DNA of 64,000 bases from Tigriopus japonicus (lineage: Eukaryota; Arthropoda; Copepoda; Harpacticoida; Harpacticidae): the NCBI GenBank assembly GCA_010645155.1, contig CM021318.1:6568059-6632058 (forward strand), written 5' to 3'. How positions within the stretch are numbered: the stretch's first letter is position 1; each line of letters starts with the position of its first letter. The notes beneath the pieces were generated by a model that worked only from the letters and a program-made list of their open reading frames with translations, was not told where the DNA came from and did not search any database. Below, in pieces: positions 1-10,900 of this stretch. The position numbers and the translations under genes were made by a program.

Positions 1-439
1 CGTTGCCAATTTTTTTCGAACCAGTCATGCCAATGAACATCAAGAAAAAGGCCAGATTTGGTTTGATAGAAACAAATTGTGTAAAGCGCATGATTGGCGC
101 TTGAGCTAACAAGATTGGAAACCAAAATTAATGATTTAAAGCAATTCTGACGTTCTAGAGAAAGAATCATTCTCCAATGAATGAATGTGAGATTAAAAAT
201 TCTAATTAATAATCTGGAAATGAAGAATCTGTTTATCAAGAATATTTTTAAAGGCAATAGCTAAAGATGTTTTGTTTCTGTTTTGAAAGTAAAACATGTT
301 TTTTAACTTTCAAAACTTGTATGTCACGTTGAAAATTAAGTCCTTGTGTATTTTAAACTCCATCCCTTTCTTTTTGTTTTGCTTGTTTAATTTTTTTTGT
401 TCTTGTAATATGCAACAACAGACTTTTTCCTACTTTCAG
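1..439 (+). other. Intron sequence upstream of the first visible kinase exon
   Basis: AT-rich sequence without a recognisable exon. It ends in a pyrimidine-rich tract and AG at 438-439, a good splice acceptor for the exon starting at 440. An open frame starting at 296 runs through it into the exon, but its hydrophobic, T-rich translation looks like intron read-through. I infer that this is the 3' part of an intron and that earlier exons of the kinase gene lie before the window. Confidence 0.6.
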
Positions 440-3018
440 GCCACTTGTAAGAAATTTTATCATTTTTGCTCAACTCGAGGAATTGCCTTGGGGAAACGAA
501 ATTTCTCCCTGAAATATGACACCAATATTCCCCGACAAGTGGGATTGGCTGGTTCTAGTGCCATCGTGACGGCAACCTTGAAGTGTTTAATGGCCTTTTT
601 CCGGATCACAGAAAAGGACATTCCAAAGGAGATCCAGCCTCAATTCATAATGGAAGTGGAGGTTGCCGAGTTGTTCATCAATGCCGGACTCCAGGATCGT
701 GTGGTGCAAGTGTACGAGGGCCTCGTGTTCATGGATTTTGATAAGGATCTAATGGACTCCCAAGGATTTGGATTGTATGAGAACCTACCTGTTCAAGACC
801 TGCCATCTTTCTTTATTTGCTATTCAAGTAATGGAAGTGATTCAGGGAGGATCCATTCGGATGTTAGGAAGCGATTCGACCAAGGTGACTCCGAGGTTGT
901 GGACGCCATGAAAGCCTTTGCTGAATTGACGAAAAAGGCCAAAGATGCGATTCAAAATAAAAATTGGCCTAGTCTTGCTCAACTTATGAATGATAACTTT
1001 GGATTAAGGCGATCAATTTATGGGGATCCTTGCCTTGGAGCGGACAACATAAAGATGGTCGAAATTGGTCGCAGATTTGGAGCAGCTTGCAAATTTCCAG
1101 GTAAGTGAAGTCAAGCTGTACTTGTTGGCTAGACCTAGCTAGACCAATTTACATTACCAAAAAAAAGCTATACCAATTGCATTATGATCCAAAAATAGCG
1201 GAAAAGATTGTGTTGTCATTAGGGATGGACCGAAAGAGCTTTTAAAGGAAACTGAAAGTTTCGGTCAAAAGAGGGCTTAACTGAAACCGAAAGGAGCTGA
1301 CTGCAAACAACAGATATGCAAAATGCCCTTGAATTGGAATTGCAATTTGAATTGCTTATTTTTTATGTTGGGTAATCGAAAATTTAAAAACTGGGAACAC
1401 TTTCAGTTTCAGGAGCTTTTGGACAAAAAACAAATCTTCGACTTTGTCGTCAAACTCCGTTGCATATAGTGCATGTCTGCTTTCGGTTTCGGTAGGCATA
1501 ACAGAAGCCGAAATTTCGGCTGAAAGCTCTTTTGGCCCATCACTAGTTGCCATGAAGAATGATTTCTAAACCAATGTGTTGGCAACATTAAAAATCTGCT
1601 TAACCTTCTTCATGAATGTAGGAGGTTGTACAGTACAGTCGAATCTCGATATAAGAAATCTCAGTTTAAGAATTTTCGCGATGTAAGAAACTTTTCCGTG
1701 CTGACCAAAATTTTACTACATAAGAATTCTTGTTAAAAGAAACTTTCCATATTTCCTCAATCTCGATATAAGAAACATTTTCAAAATTTTGGCCTATAAC
1801 ATGCCACCCAACAATAACTACTTTAATGACTTAAAGATTTAAAAAAATAATTTGTCGACAATTTTAAAAAATAATGTAAGCTCATTTTGCCAACAAATTT
1901 GCAATGCTTGAGAGTGAAAAAAAATGTGTGTCTGCCAAAGCAAAACCAAGTGGAAAATAAGCAATCCAAGGAAGTGTCAGGTGAACCCAAAAAAGTATCT
2001 CATATTTGAAGAAATTTGAGGTCAAACTGAGAATAGAAGATTTGCAGTTGAGATATTCCAAAAACATAGCAAAAAAACTTCGTCAATATGAAAGCATGGA
2101 AGGCTCAAATTTTTTAACAAGTTTTTTGTCCCTGGTTAAATAATTTACCAATCATGATAACAAAACTGTACTTTCGTCTTCCATTTTTTCTGTCAAATTG
2201 AGATTGAAACAAGTTCCTAAGCATTGTAATAGAGATATAAATGCATGCACTTGTAATGTAAATTTGTGTGTTTTAATAACTATTTTTTAAAGTTAAATTT
2301 TTGAGTCATTGTCAGATTTTGTAGTAATAGAAGTAAGCTTATAAGGTTATATAAAGGTGAGGTAAACTCCTGTGGTAGTTTCCTTGTATTTTTTATCGTT
2401 TTTTGAGCCAATTTTCTTGAGTCTCGATATAAGAAAAATCTCGATACAAGCAACATTTTGCCGCTGACAGAAAAGTTTCTTAAAATGAGATTCGTTTATA
2501 CACTCTTACTGGTAAAGTGTGTATGAGGGTTCCAAAAGAAACAGAACACATAAAAATTACATCTATAACTCGTGATTGAAGCCTTATATGCTATGCAAAG
2601 CACAACTGAATGAAATTTACACAATGGATGGCTCAAAAAGTTTGAGTTCAAAGTCAATATTTTTTAAATACGTACATATACAAAGCGTTAATGACTTGAA
2701 AATGTCGTGCCCCCGAATTTTTCTGTCATAGAAGCTAAAGCAAATGAAAGTGAACAAAAACATGTGTACTAAGTTATCTTGTAACCAATTTATTTACTTA
2801 GATCCTTTGAACATTGACACTTAAAGAATTTGCTTTTATGATGATTAAAAAAGCTCATAAACAGAGTCAAGTAGTTCTTGCATCACTTTTATTTTTATTT
2901 TTCAGGAAGTGGGGGAGCTGTGGTTGGCCTACTGCTGGATTCCTCAAATTGGGATGAGATGAAATCTGCTTATGAAGAAGAAGGATTTGTGTTTGTGAAA
3001 TTGATCCCCAACATATAA
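440..3018 (+). CDS. Glucuronokinase-like GHMP-family sugar kinase, 3' part (two exons)
   Basis: By family this enzyme phosphorylates D-glucuronic acid at C1 with ATP, feeding UDP-glucuronate salvage in the cytosol. The visible coding exons are 440-1100 and 2906-3018. The intron is GT-AG (1101-2905), and joining after one base of a glycine codon restores the frame to a TAA at 3016-3018. The joined piece encodes 257 residues. It contains the GHMP ATP-binding motif PRQVGLAGSSAIVTA near its start, then the family blocks GLQDRVVQVYEGLVFMDF, NGSDSGRIHS and LRRSIYGDPCLGA. The C-terminal glycine motif GSGGAVVGLLLD is built across the splice junction. The N-terminal part with the substrate-binding start is missing, so the gene continues upstream of the window. 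The resemblance to plant-type glucuronokinases is from memory of the family. Substrate specificity is inferred; another GHMP sugar-1-kinase is the alternative. Confidence 0.88.
1220..1545. mobile_element. hAT-like MITE with 8 bp target duplication
   Basis: A 326 bp element. The left end is TAGGGATGGACCGAAAGAGC; the right end read on the other strand is TAGTGATGGGCCAAAAGAGC, giving imperfect terminal inverted repeats of about 35-40 bp. It is flanked by GTTGTCAT (1212-1219) and GTTGCCAT (1546-1553), an 8 bp target duplication with one mismatch, as expected for hAT. It carries no transposase, so it is non-autonomous. The interior contains many CGAAA/TTTCGG motifs. A diverged relative in the opposite orientation lies at about 3955-4239. 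Confidence 0.75.
1637..2498. mobile_element. pogo/Tigger-like non-autonomous element
   Basis: The left end CAGTCGAATCTCGATATAAG and the right end (opposite strand TAAACGAATCTCATTTTAAG) are inverted repeats flanked by TA on both sides (1635-1636 and 2499-2500). The repeat continues inward: AAGAAACTTTTCCGTGCTGA on the left matches AAGAAACTTTTCTGTCAGCG on the right, with an extra ~30 bp in the left copy. The motif TCTCGATATAAGAAA also recurs as direct copies near 1762 and 2421. The TA target and the CAGT...TCTCGATATAA end fit the pogo/Tigger group of Tc1/mariner. No transposase reading frame was found in the 862 bp. Confidence 0.62.
2513..2690. repeat. mariner-type dispersed repeat (copy A)
   Basis: This stretch contains TTCCAAAAGAAACAGAACAC followed by CTATAACTCGTGAT. 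The same order occurs near the far end of the window (62165-62330) as TTTCAAAAGAAACGGAACAC followed by CTATAACTCGTGAT. The shared block resembles the terminal repeats of mariner-like elements. Boundaries are approximate and no coding sequence is present. Confidence 0.5.
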
Positions 3019-3071
3019 GTATTTTCTAAGACTTTTTCTTGTGTGGACTAATGTTTGAAAGTTTATTTTCT

Positions 3072-3077
3072 AATAAA
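3072..3077 (+). terminator. Polyadenylation signal of the kinase gene
   Basis: AATAAA 54 bases after the stop codon of the kinase reading frame. It is the first canonical hexamer downstream, so it probably gives a very short 3' UTR. Confidence 0.6.
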
Positions 3078-6000
3078 TCACTACCAGGTGCCATAGAAAA
3101 GCATATTTGATGTTCGATCCATGTGAAAAGAAGACACTTATTATTGGCCAATTTTGCAAAGATGCAAATGTCAAATTTAAACTTTTCCTTCATTGCCCAA
3201 AACACTTCTTTCATGCTATGCAAGCAACGGTTGCATAGCAAAACAAAAAGCAAAGCCAAAAAAGGTTTTTGGTATTTCCACCAGTGAAGAAAGTAAATTT
3301 TATAACTTTAGACTTCAACTCTGGATAGATGTCATGTGTACAAATCTTCCCTCAAATTGCAAATCCAAAGAACTTTGAACAAATTGAGCTGGTTAGGTTT
3401 AAATGAAAACAACTGTCAAACCATTTTTCAGTTAAACGTTCCATTTAAAGCCAAAAATGGAAAAAGTGCACTTTAAATGTGATTTGCTTGTTTCTTCCAA
3501 CACCAGTGGTGGCAGACACGAGTAACGGGAAATAGGAATGGAGTTCCTATTAAGATGCAAAACAGCTCACATGAAATCTTGATCATTGACTTGTCTTAGA
3601 ATTGATTACAGTTTTTAAGTTTTTTAAAGCCTTCGTAGAGAAATTTGTAATATGTTTTGGAAAAGTATTTCTTTCGCTTCAAACTCAGGTACGGATTCAC
3701 CAGAAATCGTTAGTAGTTTTTTGAACTAATTTAGTTTCAAATTTTTAGTTTATCGAAAAACCGTGTTGATATTGGACTGAAATTTTATCAACAATCAGAT
3801 ACTTTGAGAACATTTTGTCGCAATTGCAATCTCTAGGGTTTGCTTGCTCCAATTCAGGATTTTTTTTTTGTGTCAAACTGCAACTTTTTACGTTGTTCAG
3901 CCTGTGTCATTGAAATTCAATGAAAATCAGGTTGAATTTGATTTTATGAAGCGCTTTCGACCGAAATTACTGCCAAAATTTCGGCCCAAATTTTAGTTCT
4001 CCTTATGCCTACCGAAACCAAAGCAGTCATGCACTGTAAAAGATGGAGTTTGACAAGAAAATGGGAATTTTTTTGGTCCAAAAATCTCTGGAATATAAGT
4101 TTTCTGATTTTTCAAAATTTGCGACTGCCCAACATCGAAAACATGAGCAATTTCAATTTTTAAGGTGAATTTGGCATTTATACAATTTTGTTGTCAGGTG
4201 CTTTCGTTTTCGGTTCAAAGCCCTTTCGACCAATCACTAATGTCTTATAACTATTAAACAATGATATTTTTTTTTCAAATTTGGCGATTACTTGCGCAAA
4301 TTAGACTGAGTTCTCGAGTATTCAAAAATTTGATCCATTTTTGCTTTTCAAATGTCAAATAAGTGGTCAAATATTACACTTTTGTCTAAATTTGACATAT
4401 CATGGTCAATTCTGACATGCTTTTCACCAGCTGTTACGTATTCAACTTGAAAAGTGACATTAAAATGTCCACACTTTTTTGCAACTTGTGTCAATTTGAT
4501 CAAACGTTGATTTTGTTGCAACTTTAAGCCAAAAATTTGTGGCTCTTTCCGAGCCCCTCTAGATAAAAGTTGAGAAGGAAATTTTGAAAACAAAGAAAAT
4601 AAAGTTCCTTTTATAGTGCTTCAATAAAGTTCAATGATTCTCCATGAAATTGTCATTGATGTTCAATAATGGTCAACAATCGAAAATATGTCTTAAAAAT
4701 ATTTTTCAATAAAAAAATTCAATTCCGGCTCCTAAGCCGGATCTCCGAAACAACGCGGACTTGCTGCTTCCGGCCGTTCTTTCGCCTTAGGTTTCTTTTA
4801 TTGCCAGGGTTGCCTTGCAACCCCATTCTACACCTTTCATTATTAATTCATTGCTACTGAACTCCTCCAATCCTAAATCCAATCATCGTGTCCGAAGCCG
4901 AACCACTTTAAAACTCTCTTATAAAACACAAGAAAGTCTTAGAAACCCTGACTTTGGACAGTCCACGCCTTGGCCAGCAGTGGAGAATGCCACGCGGCAT
5001 TCACGCTGGCTCATCTTCCCTATTTTTTTCACTTTTCTCAGGTGGGCAGCCATTCCGGCTGAATTGGCTCTAGAACCCAGTCCGGCCTGGTATTTTGTCT
5101 CGATCAGAAGTGACGAAACATTTCATCCGTCCCAAAATTCATCAACAATCAGGTCGAAACGCACGACATTCTTTCAATTTCCATGTTTTCTAAGTGAAAA
5201 TCACACCTTGAAGATTACAAATTGATTGATAGTTGATGACAATAGATTTTTTTTTTCATCTTTTTATTTCAAATTAGATTCCGGAATGTTATTTATCTTT
5301 TCGTCTAGTCACCCTCAGCACATTTGCAACAGGCAGGGTCGTCGTTATTGAAGAGTTCACGGTGTGCATCGCCACCGACGCCGGTAGAACCCCGCGTGGA
5401 CACGTTAGACTGAAACATGGGACGCCATTCACATGACAGCACTGCCATTTTGACTATTTGATGGTCAGCTATCAAAACTTTTGACCATTTGGTTTTTCCG
5501 TTTTGGTTTGAATTTTAAACCTTGTTATAAACCTTCATTTTTATCACGATATGGAATTCAATGTGGGCGCTAAATAATATATGCTAGGTAATTCTAAACA
5601 TTTTTGAATCAATGCATTGGTGTTCTTATAAAAGGCGAGGCGAAGGTCTTTGAACTTTGAAAAACTAGATTTTTGGTTCATCTTTTGCGCTAGCCTTGTT
5701 ATTTTTAACTTCGTCAAGTATTTGTGGAAATTAATTGACAAAGTATATCTTGGTGATTGCTTTTGCACGTTTCCTGTAATTCTGAGCTTGCACACAAGTT
5801 GCTTTGAACTTAGTCAAATTGTGTCCTTTCCTTTTATATTATTAATCTTTCTTGCATTTTATACCATTTTGAAATCAAGGACTAGCATCGAGAATTTAAA
5901 TGACGACTTACGCTTCTCCTTTACGAATCCACCAAAGATCAATAACTGAGCTCGGATTAAGTTGTTGTTTTTATGTCCTAAAGTTGAAATATTTCTTTGT

Positions 6001-6430
6001 TAAAAGTTCCGCTCAATTCGATGAAAGTTCATAAGACTTTGCTACTTTATGGGCAATGAAATGTCACTTTTTAAATAGAAATGTCAAAATAACGACTTTA
6101 TTCTGGACAAAGGTTTATAGTCTTAAGTTTGTATTTTCTACCTTTAGCTTTCTTCAGAACACAGTTTTGTTTTGCACGTATTATTCAAGAATTAAAAACT
6201 TTAATACCTTTAAAAGGTCCTTAAGAAGGACGTTTTGAAAATATATTTCGAGCAGAATCCCCCAGAATTTCAGTGATCAAGGCAAAAATATGCCAAAAGT
6301 TGCTGTTTTTCCTGTATTTGTTTCTACTGCAATAATGTGAAAATATGAAGACTTAGAATGAGCCAAATGCAAAAAAATGAAATTGCAAACAAATGATATT
6401 CAACGTATGCTCAGCGCCAACGTTTCTGAA
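3078..6430. other. Intergenic region, kinase to vigilin
   Basis: No supported gene. The open frames are short, AT-driven and lack recognisable domains. It holds an inverted, truncated relative of the hAT-like MITE (about 3955-4239), a small perfect GC hairpin (CCGGCT at 4725-4730 with AGCCGG at 4735-4740), and two GC-richer islands (about 4720-5110 and 5290-5440). I cannot assign the islands; an unrecognised upstream exon or another repeat is possible. Confidence 0.5.
3955..4239. mobile_element. Inverted, truncated relative of the 1220-1545 MITE
   Basis: The right end, read on the opposite strand, is TAGTGATTGGTCGAAAGGGC and matches the terminal repeat of the element at 1220-1545. Inside, TATGCCTACCGAAACCAAAG is the reverse-complement counterpart of the CTTTCGGTTTCGGTAGGCAT stretch of that element. 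The left terminus is degraded and no target duplication is visible. It is therefore an older, truncated, inverted copy or family member. Confidence 0.6.
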
Positions 6431-6589
6431 ACTTCTTCTGGTTTGGAATTGCATCTTTTTCTGGCTCAAACCTGCCCGAATCCCACGTGGCAAATTGTTG
6501 GGCTTCCTGGCGTGTTTGGCTGGGCTCTTGCCTACTTTCGTCGTTTCTTTTCGTCCTCAGTCTTCTATTGACGCCCGTCAAGGCAAAAG
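6430..6589 (+). other. HDLBP: Probable non-coding first exon of vigilin
   Basis: A GC-richer stretch ending at a strong splice donor, AAAAG|GTAAGT (GT at 6590-6591), with no long reading frame joining the vigilin frame. The start is a guess; the donor is what I can support. A palindromic E-box CCACGTGG lies at 6483-6490. The next coding exon opens with 30 bases of untranslated leader, so at least one upstream non-coding exon is required. Confidence 0.45.
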
Positions 6590-6743
6590 GTAAGTGTCTC
6601 GTGGCATGTTATGAGTTTCTGTGTCGACGTGTAAAGCTATCGCCAACGTGGTCCCTCAGCCCCCACAATCTCCGCCCCTGCCCCGCCCCCTGGGTCCGCC
6701 CATAGCACAGCCTTAATCCATGCATTCCCGTTCTCAATTTCAG

Positions 6744-6820
6744 CTTTGACCCACAAAACAACCTGACGCTCCAGGCACCCCTCTGATCTACGGACCGATT
6801 TTCCGGATTTGCGGTAAAGG
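6744..6820 (+). other. HDLBP: Probable second non-coding exon of vigilin
   Basis: A 77 bp stretch bounded by a good acceptor (TTCTCAATTTCAG ending at 6743) and a good donor (GTAAGT at 6821). It has no ATG-led frame continuing into vigilin. It could be an alternative or additional 5' UTR exon. RNA evidence would be decisive. Confidence 0.45.
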
Positions 6821-7910
6821 GTAAGTTTGGCAGTCCTGAGTTGATCATTTTGCTTGGCGTTTGGCCCTAACTTCAGAAGGACTAGGCTAGTCGGTGGGGG
6901 CTGTTCTGTATAGGGCTGAATTGGCCAAGGAAGATTAGGGTAGTTAGGGAGCTGGGCAGACAGAAGTGAGGGCAGGACAGGCTAGTCTTAGCACAGGTAG
7001 ATTATAGAGTTGTGAAAAAGACAGATTTTGGTATGGGATCATGTTGAGCTGGGAAAGGGAGAGATTTAAAATCAGAGGCAGGGATAGTTTGTTGTAAAAT
7101 AAATCTTATGACCTTTGACCGGATGGACGAAATGCGTTGCCACGTGTGAAGGGAAGATGCAAATGCAGATGGGAAAATTGCTGTCTGAGTTTCTTTCCGT
7201 TTCCGGCCGCTTTTCATGTACTGAATTTCGAGTTATTCTTATATCGAGGAACAGTTTGTCTTCAATGAGTACTTTTGTCTAAAAACAGATCAATAGATTT
7301 GGGAGTAAATATAATTACCAGTCTTGACTTCTGTCAGAAAAAGCACCCGGAGAGCGGGCATGATCCAGAGCAAACTTCTTTGAATTTTAAGCCCAGGTAA
7401 TTGAGAGGATAGGAGCTCTGCAGGATTGAGAATTCGAGCACCTCAGGGATAGGCTATTATATGTAGCAATAGTTAAGTTAGGTTTCAAGTCAAAAGATGT
7501 CCTCCCTCTAGGTTCAAAGCGCTCTCCCCCTTCGTTTAGTGATCTTAACGGATTACGATTGATATTTGATATTAATAAGTTAAATTATTGCATTGGCGTT
7601 TTCGAAGATGTTTAGGATTTAAGAGTTCACATTTGTAGGTAACATTAACTGGCATATAACTACGTTATGTCATCAATTTCAAATAGTTGAAGATATTTTC
7701 AGATAAGCTCCGTCCAGACGGAAAGCCCGAAATCCTAAGAAGCACATTAGGGGTGGGCGAGAAGACGGTGTCGGTACCGACACCCGGTGTCGACACCGAC
7801 AAGCTTTCGTGATTTTATCATAAATATGAAAAAAATACTACAAAAATACTTTCTCACAGCCTGTATCAGTGTCACCCATCCTTAAAGCAGTCTTACTTCT
7901 TTCTTCTTAG
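6821..7910 (+). other. Last 5' UTR intron of vigilin
   Basis: A probable intron from the donor at 6821 to the acceptor TTCTTCTTAG ending at 7910. It carries a small hAT-like MITE at 7748-7884, only 26 bp from the exon, and no recognisable coding sequence. Confidence 0.5.
7748..7884. mobile_element. Small hAT-like MITE next to the vigilin start exon
   Basis: A 137 bp stretch with ends TAGGGGTGGGCGA and, on the opposite strand, TAAGGATGGGTGA. The flanks AAGCACAT (7740-7747) and AAGCAGTC (7885-7892) share only the first five bases, so the target duplication is imperfect or decayed. Inside are overlapping palindromes around GGTGTCGGTACCGACACC. The family call rests on the terminal TAGGGRTGGG pattern and the hAT-like flank. 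Confidence 0.5.
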
Positions 7911-7940
7911 CAACTTTACTGCAACGACCCCGGCGAGAAC

Positions 7941-10900
7941 ATGGACCCCGCCACCCAAAGTGTAACTGTCGTCCCCGCCGCTGAAGCGGATCCGCAGGCG
8001 CCCCTCACGCCCATCGTGAACGGCGGCACCAACGGCCACGAGGAAGCGCTCGAGACTCCCGTCGAGCCCGCGTCTTCATCCGCGGACACGACCAACCAAG
8101 CGCCTAAGTCCTACGATGACTTGTTCCCGTCGCTTCCGGCCGCCGCTCCCGTCACGTCCGCCGGGAGCAATCCCATCGGCGAATGGAACCGCAAGCCCAA
8201 GTTGGCCTCGTCGACGGTGACGCAAGTGTTCCGGATTCCCGTGGAGGAGCGACGTGATGCGGCGAGTAGCGGGTTCGGGGCTGACGATTCCTACAAGCAG
8301 TTGAAGACGGTCATGGACAAGACGGGCGCCAAGATCGAGATGTCCTCGAGTCGCGACCAGTCCTTGACCTTTGTCATCACGGGCAAGCAAGAAGTGGTCT
8401 TGCGAGCCCGTCGTGAGCTGCTCCGGGAATTTCAGGTGAGAAGGTCTTTTCCCATTCATTTTAGGCAGTGTTTGCCGTTTGCACGTGGGGCAGTTGTATC
8501 CAGCCCGTGTTTGATTGTTGGTTAAGAGCAATCTTGTAATTAAACTAATTTGGATTGATGCATCAACAAAAGCTCAGGAATACTCCATGTTAAGAGATCC
8601 TGTGTTCGCAATGATGCTAGAGCAAACTATACATCTACTCTGTCCCCCTGAAGGAAGGTTCATCTGACCTTTCTTTGGACAGGCTAGAAACACTTCCATT
8701 CTAATCCTTATTCAACATTCGTGACACTAATCAAAGTTGTCTTCCATATGAAACAAAACCTTTTTTTTATTTAATTCAGACCCAGGCTAACCAGACCATC
8801 ACAATCCCGAAAGAACATCATCGCTTCATCCTCGGCAAGGGCGGCGTGAAACTTCAAGATTTGGAAACGAAAACCGCCACGAAGATCACGATTCCCAAGC
8901 AAAGCGAAAGCGTCAATGCCATCACTATCTCTGGCACCAAGGAAGGTATCGAAAAGGCCCTCCACGAGATCCGAACCATCTCTGACGAGCAATCCAAGCA
9001 AGCTTACGAAGTCCTGAGCATCGCCAAAACCTATCATCCCTTCATCAATGGACCCAATGGAGAGACAGCCAAGAAGATCATTGGAGATCGACCCAATGTT
9101 CGGATCAATATCCCTCCATTGAGCGTGATGAAGGATGAGATCTCGATTGCAGGCGAAAAAGACGGCGTTTTGGCCGTGAAGGAACAAATCGAGAAGATGT
9201 ATAAGGACATGGTAAGTGTTTGGAAATGACGATAAACCATGATTTGAATGATGATCCAAACCAAACTTTCGTTCTTCTGACCCCTGATGTCAACCCTTGC
9301 GCTCTGATCTTGAGAAAATCCAAGAGTTATTTTTGACAAGTGTTGCACATTGGTTAATATTCAATGTTATTTGTTCTTTTTAGCAACGGAAGTTTACTGA
9401 AGTGAGTGTGGAGGTGAAGAAATCCCAGCACAAATACATCATCGGACCCAAGGGAAACTCCATCAACGAGATCCTTACCGAAACTGGCGTGTTTGTTGAG
9501 ATGCCCAGTTCTGAATCCACGAGTGAAACCATCACTCTTCGTGGACCCCAAGACAAACTTGGACCAGGTTAGTGCCAAAGACTAGATTTTATACTCTTAA
9601 TAAGTTACAAGGATGATAAAACTTGCCTTGAAATAATCCCATGAGAGTTTGTGATTTAATGAGCCTGAGCTACATGGTCCAACATGAAATAATTCTCATT
9701 TGAAGGAATGGAATGCTAACCAAATCCCCATTTCATTCTAGCTTTGACCAAGGTCTACGAAAAAGCCAGTTCGGTTGTGAGTTACGATGTGCATTGCCCA
9801 AATTGGTTGCACAAATACATCATCGGCAAGAAAGGAAGCTCAATCCAAAAGCTCACCAATGAATTGACCAAGGTAAGGCAATTCAACTCGCTAAATATCC
9901 TTTGGGTTCAGAAATAGGGATAGATTGGGTCAACTTTGTCCTTGTTGGGAGACTAAAAACTGCCTTTAAGACGTCTTGAAGTAAAATAGAGAACTGTAAT
10001 TAAAGAGTACGAACGATGGTTCTGCTTACAATAGTTTTTGCACATTATTCGAGAAGAAAGTTTGCTTTTAGTACTTTTTGTTCAGTTTTTCAACTGTTTC
10101 ATGTTCTGAAAACGAACATGCACTGTCCTACATTTTTCCTCTGAATGCCTTGGAAGACTAGATTTAAATGGATTTTGTCAAGCTCATGCGCATACTGTGT
10201 TAAATATACTGCTCTAGTTAAAACATGTATGCCATAAAAGCTAAATTGTGAACTACATTGACTTTTTAACTCAAAAATAGTATTTTATGGATGCTGGATT
10301 CTGATAACATTTTTGACTCCACAGTTGACCCAACCTTGGATTTGAAATAAGTTCATTTAGGATGAAATCTCATGCGTGTCATTCGAGTTTGGTTTCAAAC
10401 GATGATACAAAACTCATTGCGTACCTGACCATGATCCATTATAATTTCTCTGAACTTCATGTGCACGTGTTATAGTGATGACGTCACGGCTTTCAATTTT
10501 AGGTCCACGTGGAATTTGTTGAAGCAGGAGACAAGATCAAGGTTGAAGGCCCGCCCGATGAAGTTGAGCGCGCTCGTGAAGTCCTCGAAAGTCAGGCGAA
10601 AGAATTGGTGGAAAAAACCTCATTTGCGGAAATCATTGTGGATGCCAAATATCACAAACATATCATTGGAAAAGGAGGCTCAACCGGTAGGCTTGAATTG
10701 CTAAAAGGAAATGTTTTTTTTTTTTGAGGTTTTTTAGTGAAATGATGACAATCTCATGCGCGTCGTCTGATGGCAATCGGGGGTGGAGACTTTCGTTGTT
10801 TCGTTTGTGGGCGGTTCTCGCTCCAGAGACGACGGAAAGAACCACTCCCACAAAATCATGATTATTATGAGTTCTGACAGAAGAAATCTTTTTTTTATTT

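Larger units (their letters stand above)
1101..2905 (+). other. Last intron of the kinase gene, filled with transposon remains
   Basis: A GT-AG intron of 1805 bp. It begins GTAAGT and ends in a T-rich tract plus CAG. About two thirds is mobile DNA: a hAT-like MITE at 1220-1545, a pogo/Tigger-like element at 1637-2498, and a mariner-like repeat from about 2513. No coding potential beyond random open frames was seen. Confidence 0.85.

Noticed and set aside
296..439. ATG at 296 as the start of the kinase
   Set aside because: The first 48 residues are a hydrophobic, intron-like translation, and a good acceptor sits right before the conserved sequence begins.
4815..5225. 136-codon open frame in the intergenic region
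   Set aside because: No recognisable domain, no splice or promoter support, and a composition typical of random frames.
10742..10877. C/D box snoRNA (ATGATGA ... CTGA) in a vigilin intron
   Set aside because: The boxes are 136 bases apart, there is no terminal stem and C'/D' are poor.
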